Shown: positions 33,752-43,500 of the stretch, piece by piece
Layout of the letters: each line of letters begins with the position of its first letter
Position numbering within the stretch: position 1 is the stretch's first letter
Assembly (NCBI RefSeq): GCF_900113045.1
Contig: NZ_FONY01000021.1
Span: 1-64,000 of the forward strand
DNA: 64,000 nt
Direction: 5' to 3'
Source: Thermoflexibacter ruber
Lineage (GTDB): Bacteria; Bacteroidota; Bacteroidia; Cytophagales; Thermoflexibacteraceae
Position numbers and translations under genes: made by a program
The notes under the pieces: generated by a model
The model's database searches: none
What the model was told of the DNA's origin: nothing
Seen by the model: the letters and a program-made list of their open reading frames with translations, nothing else

Positions 33752-34369
33752 TTAATTTAGAAGTGTATCAAACAGTTCATCAAAAGAAAGTACAGGCGTA
33801 TAGAGAAAATCTGAATAGTAGTGCGTCATGAAACGCAAGAAACTTGGTTTTTCGTCTATGGTGATGTATTCTATTAGTATATTGCCGTAGCGTTGGTCAA
33901 AAATAGCTTTATTTTGTGGGCTATTATTCTCCTCAATGCTCTGTACCTTTGTATTAATAGGCTTCAGGTAGTGTTTTTCTATACTTTCGACATGATTAGT
34001 ATGGTCAAAAGTTCTACGGTCAGAGGTGTAAAGGCGATAGCCCATATTGAGCAACTTGTCTTTGAGATAATCAAAAAGAAACTGAAGGTCTTTCTCTGCC
34101 ATGAGAGGGCTGTGCGTAACGGCGAAGCCTTTTGCTCCTGTGGAGTTAAGTATGTGTACTTGTATGTCGTAAGGTTCATTTTGTTTTTTTAGTGCATAAC
34201 CTTCTCTTATTTTTTGAGTAAGCCATTGGAAATCTTTTTCATTTACCCATCGGAAGTAGGCTTTCCTATATGCCTCACTTCTCTTGATTTCTTCTTCTAT
34301 CAGAGGGATAGCACTATTTACTTTATGAGAACCAAAGATTTGCTTGATTAATTTATCAAAAAAGGTCAT
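33752..34369 (-). CDS. Conserved hypothetical cytoplasmic protein
   Basis: 205 aa from ATG 34369, chosen because the upstream 20 residues are AT-rich coding-unlike sequence. It starts TFFDKLIKQIFGSHKVNSAIPLIEEEIKRSE; the central part has FDYLKDKLLNMGYRLYTSDRRTF. It is soluble and mixed alpha/beta; no family is recognised. It is divergent from the DUF819 gene. Confidence 0.65.
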   Translation of the reverse strand: MTFFDKLIKQIFGSHKVNSAIPLIEEEIKRSEAYRKAYFRWVNEKDFQWLTQKIREGYALKKQNEPYDIQVHILNSTGAKGFAVTHSPLMAEKDLQFLFDYLKDKLLNMGYRLYTSDRRTFDHTNHVESIEKHYLKPINTKVQSIEENNSPQNKAIFDQRYGNILIEYITIDEKPSFLRFMTHYYSDFLYTPVLSFDELFDTLLN

Positions 34370-34497
34370 TGAATTTATTTGTATATTTACAAAGATACAT
34401 TTTGTATTGTAAATTTTATAGTATTGCATTAGTTTTGAAGATATAAGTATGACTGATTTTCAAAGTTTTCTCTACTGAATCTAAAAGTAAAGTTACT

Positions 34498-35760
34498 ATG
34501 CCTACACCCTTACTCTCCAACCCTATTGTCATTGCAGGATTGCTTTTTGTTATCTTGTCTTTGGTTTTCTATACTTCCTCTTTGGACAAACCTTTTTGGA
34601 AAAAATTTTATAGTTATGTCCCAGCCTTGCTTTTGTGTTATTTTATCCCGTCTTTGCTCAATACCTTTGGCTGGATAGACAAGCAAGATACAACACTTTA
34701 TAAGTTTGCTTCTCGATACCTACTTCCTGCAAGTTTAGTATTATTTACGGTAAGTTTGGATTTGAAAGCTATTTTAAAATTAGGTAAAAAAGCCTTAGCG
34801 GTGTTTTTGGCAGGGACGATAGGAGTAATAATTGGTGGAGCAGTAGCAATGGTAGTCGTAGGAAGTATTTTCCCAGAAGTAATGCAAAAGCAAGGTGATG
34901 AGGAAATCTGGAAAGGTTTAGCCACAGTAGCTGGCAGTTGGATAGGGGGAAGTGCGAACCAGACTGCATTAAAAGAGGTATTTCAGCCAAGTCCTACACT
35001 TTTTGGGCAAATGGTAACGGTAGATGTGATAGTGGGTAACTTATGGACGGCAGTCTTGCTTTTAGGGATTGGATACAACCAAAAGTTAAATACGTTTTTG
35101 AAAGCGGATACCTCTATGATAGAGGAAGTCAAGAACAAAATAGAAACTTATAGGGCAAGCATTGCTCGTATTCCTACGCTGAAAGATGAAATGTTGGTAC
35201 TTACGGTGGGGTTTGGAGCTACTGCCTTAGCATATATAGGCTCGGACTGGCTTATGCCCATCATGGAAGCAAATAAAGCATGGCTTGTTTCCCATAACTT
35301 ATCTTCCTTGATTTCCCAGTTTTTCTGGGTAGTGGTGATTGCTACTTTGATAGGTTTAGGGCTTTCCTTTACCAAAGCAAAAGAATTAGAGGGAGTAGGG
35401 GCATCTCGGATGGGAAGTATTTTGCTTTATTTTTTAGTAGCTACGATTGGTATGCAAATGGACGTATTGGAAATATTCAAAGAACCAAAGTTTTTCTTGA
35501 TAGGTGTGATATGGATGGTCATTCATGCCATTTGCATTATTACAGTAGCAAAAATTATCAAAGCTCCTTATTTTTTTATTGCTGTAGGTAGCCAAGCTAA
35601 TATTGGAGCGGCGGCTTCTGCACCTGTTGTTGCCTCAGCTTTTCACCCTGCTTTAGCACCTGTGGGAGTATTGCTGGCGGTATTAGGCTATGCGGTAGGT
35701 ACTTATGGAGGCTGGTTGAGTGCTTTGCTAATGCAGTGGGTATTTCAGCACCTTTTTTGA
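34498..35760 (+). CDS. DUF819 family membrane protein
   Basis: 420 aa with about 10-12 membrane helices. The DUF819 pattern is clear: SRYLLPASLVLFTVSLDLKAILKLG, then VAGSWIGGSANQTALKEVF and a C-terminal SQANIGAAASAPVVASAFHPALAPVGVLLAVLGYAVGTYGG in substance. The two halves form an inverted-repeat-like transporter fold of the CPA/AT superfamily. Substrate is unknown. It converges on the kinase gene, with 4 bp between stops. Confidence 0.86.
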   Translation: MPTPLLSNPIVIAGLLFVILSLVFYTSSLDKPFWKKFYSYVPALLLCYFIPSLLNTFGWIDKQDTTLYKFASRYLLPASLVLFTVSLDLKAILKLGKKALAVFLAGTIGVIIGGAVAMVVVGSIFPEVMQKQGDEEIWKGLATVAGSWIGGSANQTALKEVFQPSPTLFGQMVTVDVIVGNLWTAVLLLGIGYNQKLNTFLKADTSMIEEVKNKIETYRASIARIPTLKDEMLVLTVGFGATALAYIGSDWLMPIMEANKAWLVSHNLSSLISQFFWVVVIATLIGLGLSFTKAKELEGVGASRMGSILLYFLVATIGMQMDVLEIFKEPKFFLIGVIWMVIHAICIITVAKIIKAPYFFIAVGSQANIGAAASAPVVASAFHPALAPVGVLLAVLGYAVGTYGGWLSALLMQWVFQHLF

Positions 35761-35764
35761 GAAA

Positions 35765-37006
35765 TTATCCTTTGGGTAAAAATATCTCAAAAGTTGTCCC
35801 GATGTTTAGTTCGCTTTCTAAGTGAATGCTGCCATTAAGTTGATGCACAGCTGCCTTAGCCAAATAAAGCCCCATGCCATTGCCTTTGGATTTGGAAGTA
35901 CCTCTAAAAAATCGCTCAAATACTTTGCCTTGAATCTCCTCGCTGATGCCTATGCCGTTATCGGCAATAGTGATTTTTACTCCTTCATTCAATATAGGTA
36001 TTATAGAAATATTAACCTCTGCTTGGCGAGCTTGATTATCAATACGGTAGAGAATAGCATTGTGCAGGAGGTAGAAAAAGATAAATCGTAAAAGTAAAGG
36101 GTCATTCTCAAAATGAAGGTCTTTAGCTACCTGCACATTTATCTGCACTTCTTGATAGCCAGCTACGCTATGCATACTTTCTAAGACCTCTTTGATAAGG
36201 GAATGAAAATCAATTTCTACTAAGTGTAGTCGTCTATACTTGATTTCATTTTCTCGTATTAGATTAGTTAGTATATACCGCAGATTTTCTGCCTCGTCTT
36301 TGAGAAGTTTGAAATAAGTTTGGCTACTTGAGTCTTGGCTTTCTATCAAAGCAATATTGCATAGACCCGCAAAACGGGCTAAGGGTCCTGCAATATCATG
36401 CGAAGCCCTGTAAATGTAATTATCTAATTCTTTGTTAAAGTCCAACAAAGTCATATAAGCACTGGATAGCTTAGAAGTACGCTGTTGGATTTTCTCCTCG
36501 AGTTCATCTTTGAGTGCATTAAGTTCTTTGGTTCTTTCTTCTACTTTGGTTTCTAAGGTTTTAGCATATTCTTCTAATTCTTTGTTTGCCTGTTGGAGGT
36601 TTATGATAAGTGCTTTGTTTTGCTGTCGGAGTTCATAGCTTTCCAAAGCATTTTCTATGGTAATTTTTAGTTCTTCCTGTTTCCAAGGCTTTGTAACATA
36701 ATGATAGATACCTCCCATATTAATTGCCTTGATAATCGTCTGAAGGTCCCCAAAACCTGTCAGAATGATATTAATGATGTCAGGATACTTTTTTAGTACA
36801 ATTTCTATCAGATTTAGCCCACTCATTTCAGGCATTCTCTCATCAGCAATGAGTAAAGCTATGTCAGGATTTTTTTCTAAAATTTGTAGGGCATTGAGAG
36901 CAGAGTTAGCAGTAAATATTTGAAAATGCCAGCGAAAAGCAGATTCAAAAACTACTAAGTTGTCTATCTCATCATCCACGTAAAGAATTTTTTTTGTTAG
37001 TGTCAT
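35765..37006 (-). CDS. Response-regulator/histidine-kinase hybrid (receiver first)
   Basis: 413 aa. A CheY-like receiver (~1-122) has phospho-acceptor Asp55 in ADERMPE, Thr in ILTGF and Lys in VTKPW. A long coiled coil (~125-190) follows, then an H-box RASHDIAGPLARF with His203 and a GHKL ATPase with HNAILYR, DNGIGIS, FERFF and GNGMGLYLAK. There are no membrane helices. The receiver-then-kinase order is the reverse of usual hybrid kinases and suggests the receiver controls the kinase, so it sits mid-way in a phosphorelay. No partner regulator is beside it. Confidence 0.92.
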   Translation of the reverse strand: MTLTKKILYVDDEIDNLVVFESAFRWHFQIFTANSALNALQILEKNPDIALLIADERMPEMSGLNLIEIVLKKYPDIINIILTGFGDLQTIIKAINMGGIYHYVTKPWKQEELKITIENALESYELRQQNKALIINLQQANKELEEYAKTLETKVEERTKELNALKDELEEKIQQRTSKLSSAYMTLLDFNKELDNYIYRASHDIAGPLARFAGLCNIALIESQDSSSQTYFKLLKDEAENLRYILTNLIRENEIKYRRLHLVEIDFHSLIKEVLESMHSVAGYQEVQINVQVAKDLHFENDPLLLRFIFFYLLHNAILYRIDNQARQAEVNISIIPILNEGVKITIADNGIGISEEIQGKVFERFFRGTSKSKGNGMGLYLAKAAVHQLNGSIHLESELNIGTTFEIFLPKG

Positions 37007-37437
37007 GTAAAATAATAAGGAGTCAAAACCAAGATTAAAGGCAAAGGAAATTAAATCAAACGTGAAATTATAAAGAGTATGTTTTTTTCTATGGAATATA
37101 TAACAAAATTTGCGATTTTCTCTTAATATGTGTAGTTTTCAACAAAATACTTCTTTATTTTGCTATCTTATAAGTTTTGTGTGCTTATAGTGATGATTCC
37201 AATCGTATGATGGTATTTTATCTACTGTTATCAATTTGATGAGAAAAGTGTTTTTTTGAATAAAAATCTGTGTTTATCAGCCCAATCCGTATTATCGGTG
37301 TTCTGTTTTGGAACACTGATGACACAGATTGTACCGATGAGAACGGATTTTTTTAAACACATAAAATTATCATACATTTGAAAGCAACACCTGATTATAA
37401 TGAAACGAAAATTTTTAAATCTTTATTTTATAAAACA
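37007..37437. other. Intergenic region with nested inverted repeats
   Basis: AT-rich upstream part, then at 37265-37349 several nested arms: AATCTGTGT (37265-37273) with ACACAGATT (37322-37330), AATCCGT (37284-37290) with ACGGATT (37343-37349), and GTGTTC/GAACAC (37298-37303, 37311-37316). It looks like a dispersed intergenic repeat that can fold as a hairpin; ACACAGATTT also recurs at 12923. No coding frame. Confidence 0.5.
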
Positions 37438-37950
37438 ATGAATCCCGGATACAATCCCGAGAATATCAAAAATCTAAAGCAAGCCGCCGCTCATGCGGGG
37501 AGGTCATTTGTCATCAATGATAGCCAAGAAAGCGATGACCAAAGTGTATATTTTCTTTTTGTAGGAAAAAACGATGCAGGACAAGAAGTTATCTATGATA
37601 CCTTCATGTACACCTTACACGCTGAGTATGAGGTACAACTATACGAAGCTGCAGAAGCCTTACTTTTTGAGAAATTTCCCGACTTAAAAAGTATAGATGA
37701 AGCTACTGAGGAGCAGATGGAATATTTAGACCTCTTGGCTGATGAAATAGAACAAAGAAATGAAATTCATGTAGTGGAGTTTATCAACATAGATGAAGCC
37801 GTAGAAATGGGCATAGCAATTGATGTATGCTTGAATGTAGAAACCATTACTACTGAGGTGATTGAGCAGTTTATTCATGATTTCAATAACAATACCCTTG
37901 ATTTAGACGATACAGAGTATTCCTTCAGCCCGTATGCAGAGGAGGAGTAG
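37438..37950 (+). CDS. Acidic conserved hypothetical protein
   Basis: 170 aa from ATG 37438 (a TTG at 37378 is unlikely). Very acidic, with many Glu/Asp and the end TEYSFSPYAEEE; central part YDTFMYTLHAEYEVQLYEAAEALLF. No signal or membrane helix. Function is unknown. It is followed 26 bp downstream by a serine hydrolase. Confidence 0.68.
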   Translation: MNPGYNPENIKNLKQAAAHAGRSFVINDSQESDDQSVYFLFVGKNDAGQEVIYDTFMYTLHAEYEVQLYEAAEALLFEKFPDLKSIDEATEEQMEYLDLLADEIEQRNEIHVVEFINIDEAVEMGIAIDVCLNVETITTEVIEQFIHDFNNNTLDLDDTEYSFSPYAEEE

Positions 37951-37976
37951 AAAAATCTATTTAAAATCACTTGCCT

Positions 37977-39098
37977 ATGAAGTACTTAGTAATTGGTATT
38001 GCATTATTTCTTACTTTAATTATTGGAGAGAGAAAAGCTACTTCTGTACCCAAAAAAAGTTTTGATAGAAGCCTTTATGAGCAGTGCAAAAAAGATTTCC
38101 AAACTTCTATGATTCATTTGCTGATAGACAGTATGCACAAGGCAGGGAACTACAACGGGGTATTGTTAGTAGCCGAAAATGGAAATGTCATTTTCAAAAA
38201 AGCATACGGTCGCTCTTGGTATGATACTACCCAAGTCTTTACTGTTAATACCGCCATGCAGTTAGCTTCTGTATCTAAACCTTTTACAGCTATGGCAATC
38301 TTAATTTTGGCAGAGAAAGGCTTAGTGAATTACCACGACGACATTACTAAGTATTTTCCTAATCTAAAATATAAAGGCATCACCGTCAAGCATTTGCTCA
38401 ATCATACCTCCGGCTTGCCTGATTATCTCAATCGCCCTTGGCTGTTTGCTAAGTACATTGGGAAAAAAAGTGAGCTTACTAACGAGGGCTTATTAGACAT
38501 TTTAGAGAAACATGCTAACAAACTCCGACTTGATTTCACTCCCGGTAAGCAACATAGATACAGCAACACAGGCTACGCCTTACTTGCCCTCATTGTAGAA
38601 AGGGCTTCGGGAATACCTTTTAAAACCTTCATGTCGCAGCATATTTTTATGCCTTTGGGAATGACAAGTACTTTTATCTATGATAAAAGTAAGAAAATCA
38701 AAATGTTAAGGGAAGAAGAACCCAAAGATGGAGTTTGGGGGGACAAGGGCGTATTCTCTACGGTAGATGATATGTTGCGCTGGGACCAAGCCCTCTACAC
38801 AGAAAAACTCATTAAAAGAAAAACCTTAGATGAGGCTTTTAGTCAAGGAGTTACGCTTGATGAAACGAAATTTGACTATGGCTATGGCTGGCGTATAGCC
38901 CAAAGTGATAATGGCGAAAAAATTATTTATCACAAAGGACTTTGGCAAGGAGCAAATCCCATGCTTATTCGCATTGTAGAATGTAACCGTACTGTGATTT
39001 CTTTGAATCCTGTTAGCTCAAAATACAACTCTTGGGAAATGGTGTATAAAATTAATAGAATCATGAACGAAAGTGAAAAAGTGTGTTCAGGCTATTGA
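37977..39098 (+). CDS. Serine hydrolase, beta-lactamase class C family
   Basis: 373 aa from ATG 37977, with a hydrophobic N-terminal signal (YLVIGIALFLTLIIG). Catalytic motifs are SVSK in QLASVSKPFTAMA (nucleophile Ser and Lys), YSN in HRYSNTGYALLA, and HKG in IIYHKGLWQGA, as in class C beta-lactamase/D-aminopeptidase-like enzymes. HLLNHTSGLPDYL is a further family signature. Substrate is open: D-amino-acid peptides or esters are usual. Confidence 0.9.
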   Translation: MKYLVIGIALFLTLIIGERKATSVPKKSFDRSLYEQCKKDFQTSMIHLLIDSMHKAGNYNGVLLVAENGNVIFKKAYGRSWYDTTQVFTVNTAMQLASVSKPFTAMAILILAEKGLVNYHDDITKYFPNLKYKGITVKHLLNHTSGLPDYLNRPWLFAKYIGKKSELTNEGLLDILEKHANKLRLDFTPGKQHRYSNTGYALLALIVERASGIPFKTFMSQHIFMPLGMTSTFIYDKSKKIKMLREEEPKDGVWGDKGVFSTVDDMLRWDQALYTEKLIKRKTLDEAFSQGVTLDETKFDYGYGWRIAQSDNGEKIIYHKGLWQGANPMLIRIVECNRTVISLNPVSSKYNSWEMVYKINRIMNESEKVCSGY

Positions 39099-39140
39099 TT
39101 TCTTAAATAAAAAGAGTTCGATGAGATGTGGTTTTTCTCA

Positions 39141-39881
39141 TTAGATAAGTGTACCATTTAGCAAATCTAATTTGAGTGCCTTTTGATAGTATGGGAGAGA
39201 AACAGTATTTTTCATTGCCTGAATATGCCTCTCTCCATGGCAATCGCTCCCTAAAAAGTTCACCATTTTGTTGTCTATGAGTTTTTCTGCTAAAAGTTTG
39301 GCAGAAGTAGAATAATAGCCACTTAAAGAGTTGATATTGAGTTGCATCAGCACTCCTTTGTCATACCATTGTTTAGGTTTTTCAAGGCTATCAAATAGAT
39401 ATACGTAGCGTTCAGGATGCGCCAATACAGGTTTGTAACCTTGCGATTGCATCAAAAAAACAGCATAATCAAAATGAGGGGAGGCATTCATGTAAGAAGT
39501 TTCAAATAAAAGGTACTTATGCTTTCCAAAAGCTAAAAGAGGTTCTTTTCTCTCCAATTTCGTAATAAATCCCTCATCTAAGTAATACTCTGCGGCAGCT
39601 TCTATTTCTATAGCTATATGTAAATTTTTGATAATATCGTTCAATTTATCCAATTTATCCAAAATGATTTCAGGAGTATTGGTGTAAAAATCACTCATAA
39701 TGTGTGGAGTAGTGATAAGTTTTTTGTAACCCATCGCCACAAAAGATTGAATGAGTTGGATAGAATGCTCAAAGTCTTTAGCCCCATCATCTATGCCGGG
39801 TAGCAGATGCGAGTGCATATCTACTTGGATAGTAGAGGAGTACACTTGAATTGTTTTTTTCTTTTTAAATAATGAAAGCAT
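39141..39881 (-). CDS. CpsB/YwqE-type tyrosine-protein phosphatase (PHP domain)
   Basis: 246 aa. PHP-family metal motifs are in VDMHSHLLPGIDDGA, ITTPHIMSDFY, EIEAAAEYYLDEGF, LLFETSY and VLAHPERYVYL. Such phosphatases dephosphorylate the polysaccharide tyrosine kinase encoded by the neighbouring gene. It lies 21 bp downstream of that kinase, completing a capsule/exopolysaccharide export control module. Confidence 0.9.
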   Translation of the reverse strand: MLSLFKKKKTIQVYSSTIQVDMHSHLLPGIDDGAKDFEHSIQLIQSFVAMGYKKLITTPHIMSDFYTNTPEIILDKLDKLNDIIKNLHIAIEIEAAAEYYLDEGFITKLERKEPLLAFGKHKYLLFETSYMNASPHFDYAVFLMQSQGYKPVLAHPERYVYLFDSLEKPKQWYDKGVLMQLNINSLSGYYSTSAKLLAEKLIDNKMVNFLGSDCHGERHIQAMKNTVSLPYYQKALKLDLLNGTLI

Positions 39882-39902
39882 AGGTAAAATCGTTTAAAAG
39901 TA

Positions 39903-42380
39903 TCAAGCGTCTTTTTCTGCTTTTTGCTTGGAAAATATATTTTTAATTTTGCCCAGAAGAGTAGGTGCGGGCGTATCATCATAGTAACCATAACCACTGC
40001 CATACCCCCCATAGCCGTAGCCATAGCCATAACCGTAGCCGTAACCGTAACCATAGCCATACGTACCTGCTTTGCCTACCCCGTTGAGTACTACTGATAG
40101 CTTACTAAAATTATTTGCTGAAATCAATTTATTTAAGTTGCTGATAAATATTTTCTTAGAGTAGGCAGAACGAAGTACGTAGATAGGTACATCTGCCATT
40201 TTCATTACTAACAATCCATCAGTTACTATACCCACTGGAGGAGTATCGCAAATAATCAGGTCATACGTCTGGTGTAACTCTTTGATAAGGTCTTTGAACT
40301 CGTTTGACATAATCAATTCGGAAGGATTAGGAGGATGCGGACCCGCAGTGATGTAATGCAAGTTCTCAATTTCTGACTTTTTGATACATTCTTCTATGGT
40401 CGCTTTCCCAATCAAGATATTGCTTATCCCGTTAAAGTTTTCCGCTCCAAAGGCTAAGTGAATTTTGGGTTTTCTCAAATCTAAGTCCAAGATAATAACC
40501 TTAGTTTGCGAAAGTGCAATAATACCCGCCAAATTGACCGCTACAAAAGTTTTGCCTTCCCCACTAATCGTAGAAGTAACAGAGATGATTCTTTTATGCT
40601 GTTTTTGGGTCATAAAATCCAAGTTGGTACGAATAGAACGCATAGCTTCGCTCATGGAAGACTTGGGATTGATATTCACGACTAACTGAGAGTTTTCCAT
40701 TTTGAATTTACTGTAGTACGGCACCATACCCAGTATAGGTGCTTTAGTAAATTTTTCTACTTCTTTGAGGTTTGTTATCTTATTGAGTAGTAAATATCTT
40801 ACTATTATTACGGCTACACTCAAACCCAAAGCGGCAATAAATCCATACAAGTAAAAGGTATTTCGCACTGGATAAATTGGCACTTGAGGAATAGAAGCCT
40901 TAGAAAGTACTTGAAAACTTGCAACTGTACCTGCCTCTGCAATACCCAACTCCACAATACGACTTAATAAAATATTGTAATTATTTTCATAAGAAGCATA
41001 GTAGCGATTTAGGCGGCGAAGCTCTAAGTCCATGTCCGAAGCGCCATTAGGAATCTTATTTTCTAACTTTCTAATCTCTACATCTATTTGATATACTTTA
41101 TCATACAAGCGAAACTTGTTAAAGCTAATCAACTCTAATAATTCTTCTCTGATTTCTTCTAATTTTTTTTGCTTTTGTTGGAGAGCAAAACTTGGCTCTC
41201 TATAAGACTCACTAATACGCTTTAACTCTTTTTGTGCTTCTTCCAACTGATTAATTTTCTGATTAATACGTCCATCAGTAATGCCCATGGCTACCGTATT
41301 GATGAGTTGGTAGCTGGAATCAGAGGAAAGAAAATTAACTACATCTTTGTATTTTTTTATCTCATCATTCAGTTTCATTTTTTCTGAATGTAACGTCTTG
41401 ATTCCGTTCAATATTTCAGCTAAGGTAGGTTCAAGATTGAGGGGATTGTTTGCTTCTCCTTTTCCTCTCTTATAAGCATCTATTTTGGCATCATACTCTT
41501 CTAAACGCAAGGTAAGTGTATCTAACTGTTCCTCAAGGTATTGTATTTGTTGCTTATTCGTCAAATTTTTATTATCAATACTTTTTTTCAAATATACTTC
41601 GTTAATGGCATTGACTATGGCGGTGGCTTTGTACTTATTTGCATCTTTGAACACAATGCCTATGGTACGAGCCTTTACATTCATCGGGAAAACAGAGAGA
41701 TTCTGCCCAATATAAGATTGCAAGTAGCCATGACTTTGGAAAATGAAAAAGTACTTATTTTGTATGTCTAAATTGATTAAGTGTATTGTACAGTTAAAAT
41801 TTTCATCTTTGATTTTTTCCCCAAATCGATAGGTTTTACTTATGATAGCATCATCAAGCTCATAGCTTAGTGCAAAATGAGCGGAATCAAGCATTTGTAA
41901 ATAAATTTTTTTATTGTCAAAAAAATCATAATTGGTAACTTCATAATTGACTACTTTAAATGGAGAACTATTGAACTTCTCATCGTCTATGAATCTACCT
42001 TGTATCCAATAACTTATGTACAAGTCCAACATATTGATTACTTCATCTTTAATTTTGTTGGACATAATGAACTCTGTTTCCCCGACCAAGTAATCATTAA
42101 TGCTCGATTCGTCTTTGAAAATCCCTAAACCAAGCGTAGGGGCTGTACCTTTGGCTTCTAACTGAATAATGGCATCAGACTGATAGATTTTTTTTACATA
42201 CCGAAGTGCAATAAAAACAGCAAAAATACAAACAGCAAAAATCAATACTACCCAAATGATGCTTCGGCGGACTACCCAGAGAAATTTCTCCAAGTCAAAG
42301 TCTGCCAAAAAATCATTTTCTTCATCTTCTACTACTACTTGCTTAGTGGCAAGGTATTGTCCATTACCATTTACTCCCAT
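39903..42380 (-). CDS. Wzc-type polysaccharide co-polymerase and tyrosine autokinase
   Basis: 825 aa. An N-terminal Wzz-like part has membrane helices near 40-60 and 520-540, flanking a long periplasmic coiled coil. The C-terminal BY-kinase domain (~590-760) has Walker A in TISGEGKTFVAVNLAG, Walker A' in KVIILDLDLRKP and Walker B in LIICDTPPVG. The tail (774-802) is a Gly-Tyr run with 13 Tyr, the autophosphorylation cluster. The tail is encoded by a hexanucleotide tandem repeat (40011-40061). It drives polysaccharide polymerisation and export with the wza-like gene directly upstream and the PHP phosphatase downstream. Confidence 0.94.
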   Translation of the reverse strand: MGVNGNGQYLATKQVVVEDEENDFLADFDLEKFLWVVRRSIIWVVLIFAVCIFAVFIALRYVKKIYQSDAIIQLEAKGTAPTLGLGIFKDESSINDYLVGETEFIMSNKIKDEVINMLDLYISYWIQGRFIDDEKFNSSPFKVVNYEVTNYDFFDNKKIYLQMLDSAHFALSYELDDAIISKTYRFGEKIKDENFNCTIHLINLDIQNKYFFIFQSHGYLQSYIGQNLSVFPMNVKARTIGIVFKDANKYKATAIVNAINEVYLKKSIDNKNLTNKQQIQYLEEQLDTLTLRLEEYDAKIDAYKRGKGEANNPLNLEPTLAEILNGIKTLHSEKMKLNDEIKKYKDVVNFLSSDSSYQLINTVAMGITDGRINQKINQLEEAQKELKRISESYREPSFALQQKQKKLEEIREELLELISFNKFRLYDKVYQIDVEIRKLENKIPNGASDMDLELRRLNRYYASYENNYNILLSRIVELGIAEAGTVASFQVLSKASIPQVPIYPVRNTFYLYGFIAALGLSVAVIIVRYLLLNKITNLKEVEKFTKAPILGMVPYYSKFKMENSQLVVNINPKSSMSEAMRSIRTNLDFMTQKQHKRIISVTSTISGEGKTFVAVNLAGIIALSQTKVIILDLDLRKPKIHLAFGAENFNGISNILIGKATIEECIKKSEIENLHYITAGPHPPNPSELIMSNEFKDLIKELHQTYDLIICDTPPVGIVTDGLLVMKMADVPIYVLRSAYSKKIFISNLNKLISANNFSKLSVVLNGVGKAGTYGYGYGYGYGYGYGYGYGGYGSGYGYYDDTPAPTLLGKIKNIFSKQKAEKDA
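40011..40061. repeat. Hexanucleotide tandem repeat encoding the Gly-Tyr tail
   Basis: Eight successive units of the form RTARCC (plus strand) encode alternating Tyr and Gly on the minus strand. Third-position A/G and C/T variants break perfect identity, so slippage would be in-frame units of two residues. Confidence 0.85.
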
Positions 42381-42382
42381 GG

Positions 42383-43279
42383 CTATTTATTAAGACTTTG
42401 TAATGCTATAATGCTAAGAATGACAGTGGAGATAGTCCCCATAATAGCCGAGATAGGGCTAAGTATGCGTACTGTATCATTAATTGTTTCTTCCCTGCCT
42501 ACACGTCTGCGGGGTTCTATGTAAATAATATCGTTAGGTTCTACTTTTAGATTTGCCGCTCTCATTCCCTCAAAGGTAGTCAAATCTATGACTTGCATCA
42601 CAGGGTTATTAAGAGGGTTTCTAATGATACGAATTTTATCCCCGCGTACTCTTTGGTCAAAATTACCCACTGAGGCAATGACTTCTATAACGTTTAGGTT
42701 CTCATTATCCAAAGAGATAATTCTATTACCTAATGCCCCAATTACTGTTGCTCGTCTGTTAAGCAAGCGTGTTACTACATAAGTTTCTTTGTAATTTTTC
42801 TCATATTCTTTGGACAACAAGCTATCTATTTGATATAGCTTCAGTCCCTCCAATTTGACTGCCCCTAAAATAGGGAGGTAAGCATTTCCGTCATCTTGTA
42901 TCATGTATCTTCTTGCAGCACTGAAGTTAGCTACTCCTTGTTGTTGTAAGGGATTCGCTACCCCTATTCCCCCGCCAAAACCTGCAAATGACTGTGCTGT
43001 AGCAGCGTCTTTCCGTCCTAATTGCAACTCAAAATTAGGGTCGACAAGTAACTCCCCTTTATTAGTGAATACTTCTATGGCTAAAAAGTCAAATTTTTGT
43101 ACTTTGTAGTTTTTCTCTGCTTGTGCTGCCATTGCTGCCGCTTTCAAAAAGGCATCATTAGAAAAGTTTTCACCTTCTTTGAATAGCAATACATGGTTGT
43201 AAAAACCACAAGAAGATAAAAAGGCAAGTAAAAAAACACTACCCAGAGAATATATTATTTTAAGAAATGAGTGATTCAT
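42383..43279 (-). CDS. Polysaccharide export outer-membrane lipoprotein (Wza-like)
   Basis: 298 aa with a lipoprotein-type N-terminus (IYSLGSVFLLAFLSSCGFYNHV, lipid Cys ~25). Poly-export and SLBB domains are visible: DFLAIEVFTNKGELLVDP, PILGAVKLEGLKLYQIDSLLSKEY, then KVEPNDIIYIEPRR. A C-terminal hydrophobic segment (IMGTISTVILSIIALQ) may anchor it. It is the outer-membrane channel of the exopolysaccharide machine; the stop is 2 bp before the kinase start, so expression is coupled. Confidence 0.9.
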   Translation of the reverse strand: MNHSFLKIIYSLGSVFLLAFLSSCGFYNHVLLFKEGENFSNDAFLKAAAMAAQAEKNYKVQKFDFLAIEVFTNKGELLVDPNFELQLGRKDAATAQSFAGFGGGIGVANPLQQQGVANFSAARRYMIQDDGNAYLPILGAVKLEGLKLYQIDSLLSKEYEKNYKETYVVTRLLNRRATVIGALGNRIISLDNENLNVIEVIASVGNFDQRVRGDKIRIIRNPLNNPVMQVIDLTTFEGMRAANLKVEPNDIIYIEPRRRVGREETINDTVRILSPISAIMGTISTVILSIIALQSLNK

Positions 43280-43500
43280 CAGACAGAAAAAAGTAAATAA
43301 TAAAATTTATGATGTGTATGCTTAAATAAAATTATGCAAAATTAAAACCAATCCTTAGTTTGATGTATGAAAATAAAAAAACATGCTACTTTTTATAAAA
43401 GCATTATAAAAAATATCATGTTTTATCTTAGAATAATAACAAAATATTGCCTTCAAAAATTATTATCTGAATAACTATACTTGCTGTATCTCTTGCAGAT

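Noticed and set aside
40011-40061. Possible CRISPR or VNTR outside genes
   Set aside because: The hexamer repeat is in frame in the Wzc gene and encodes a Gly-Tyr tail.
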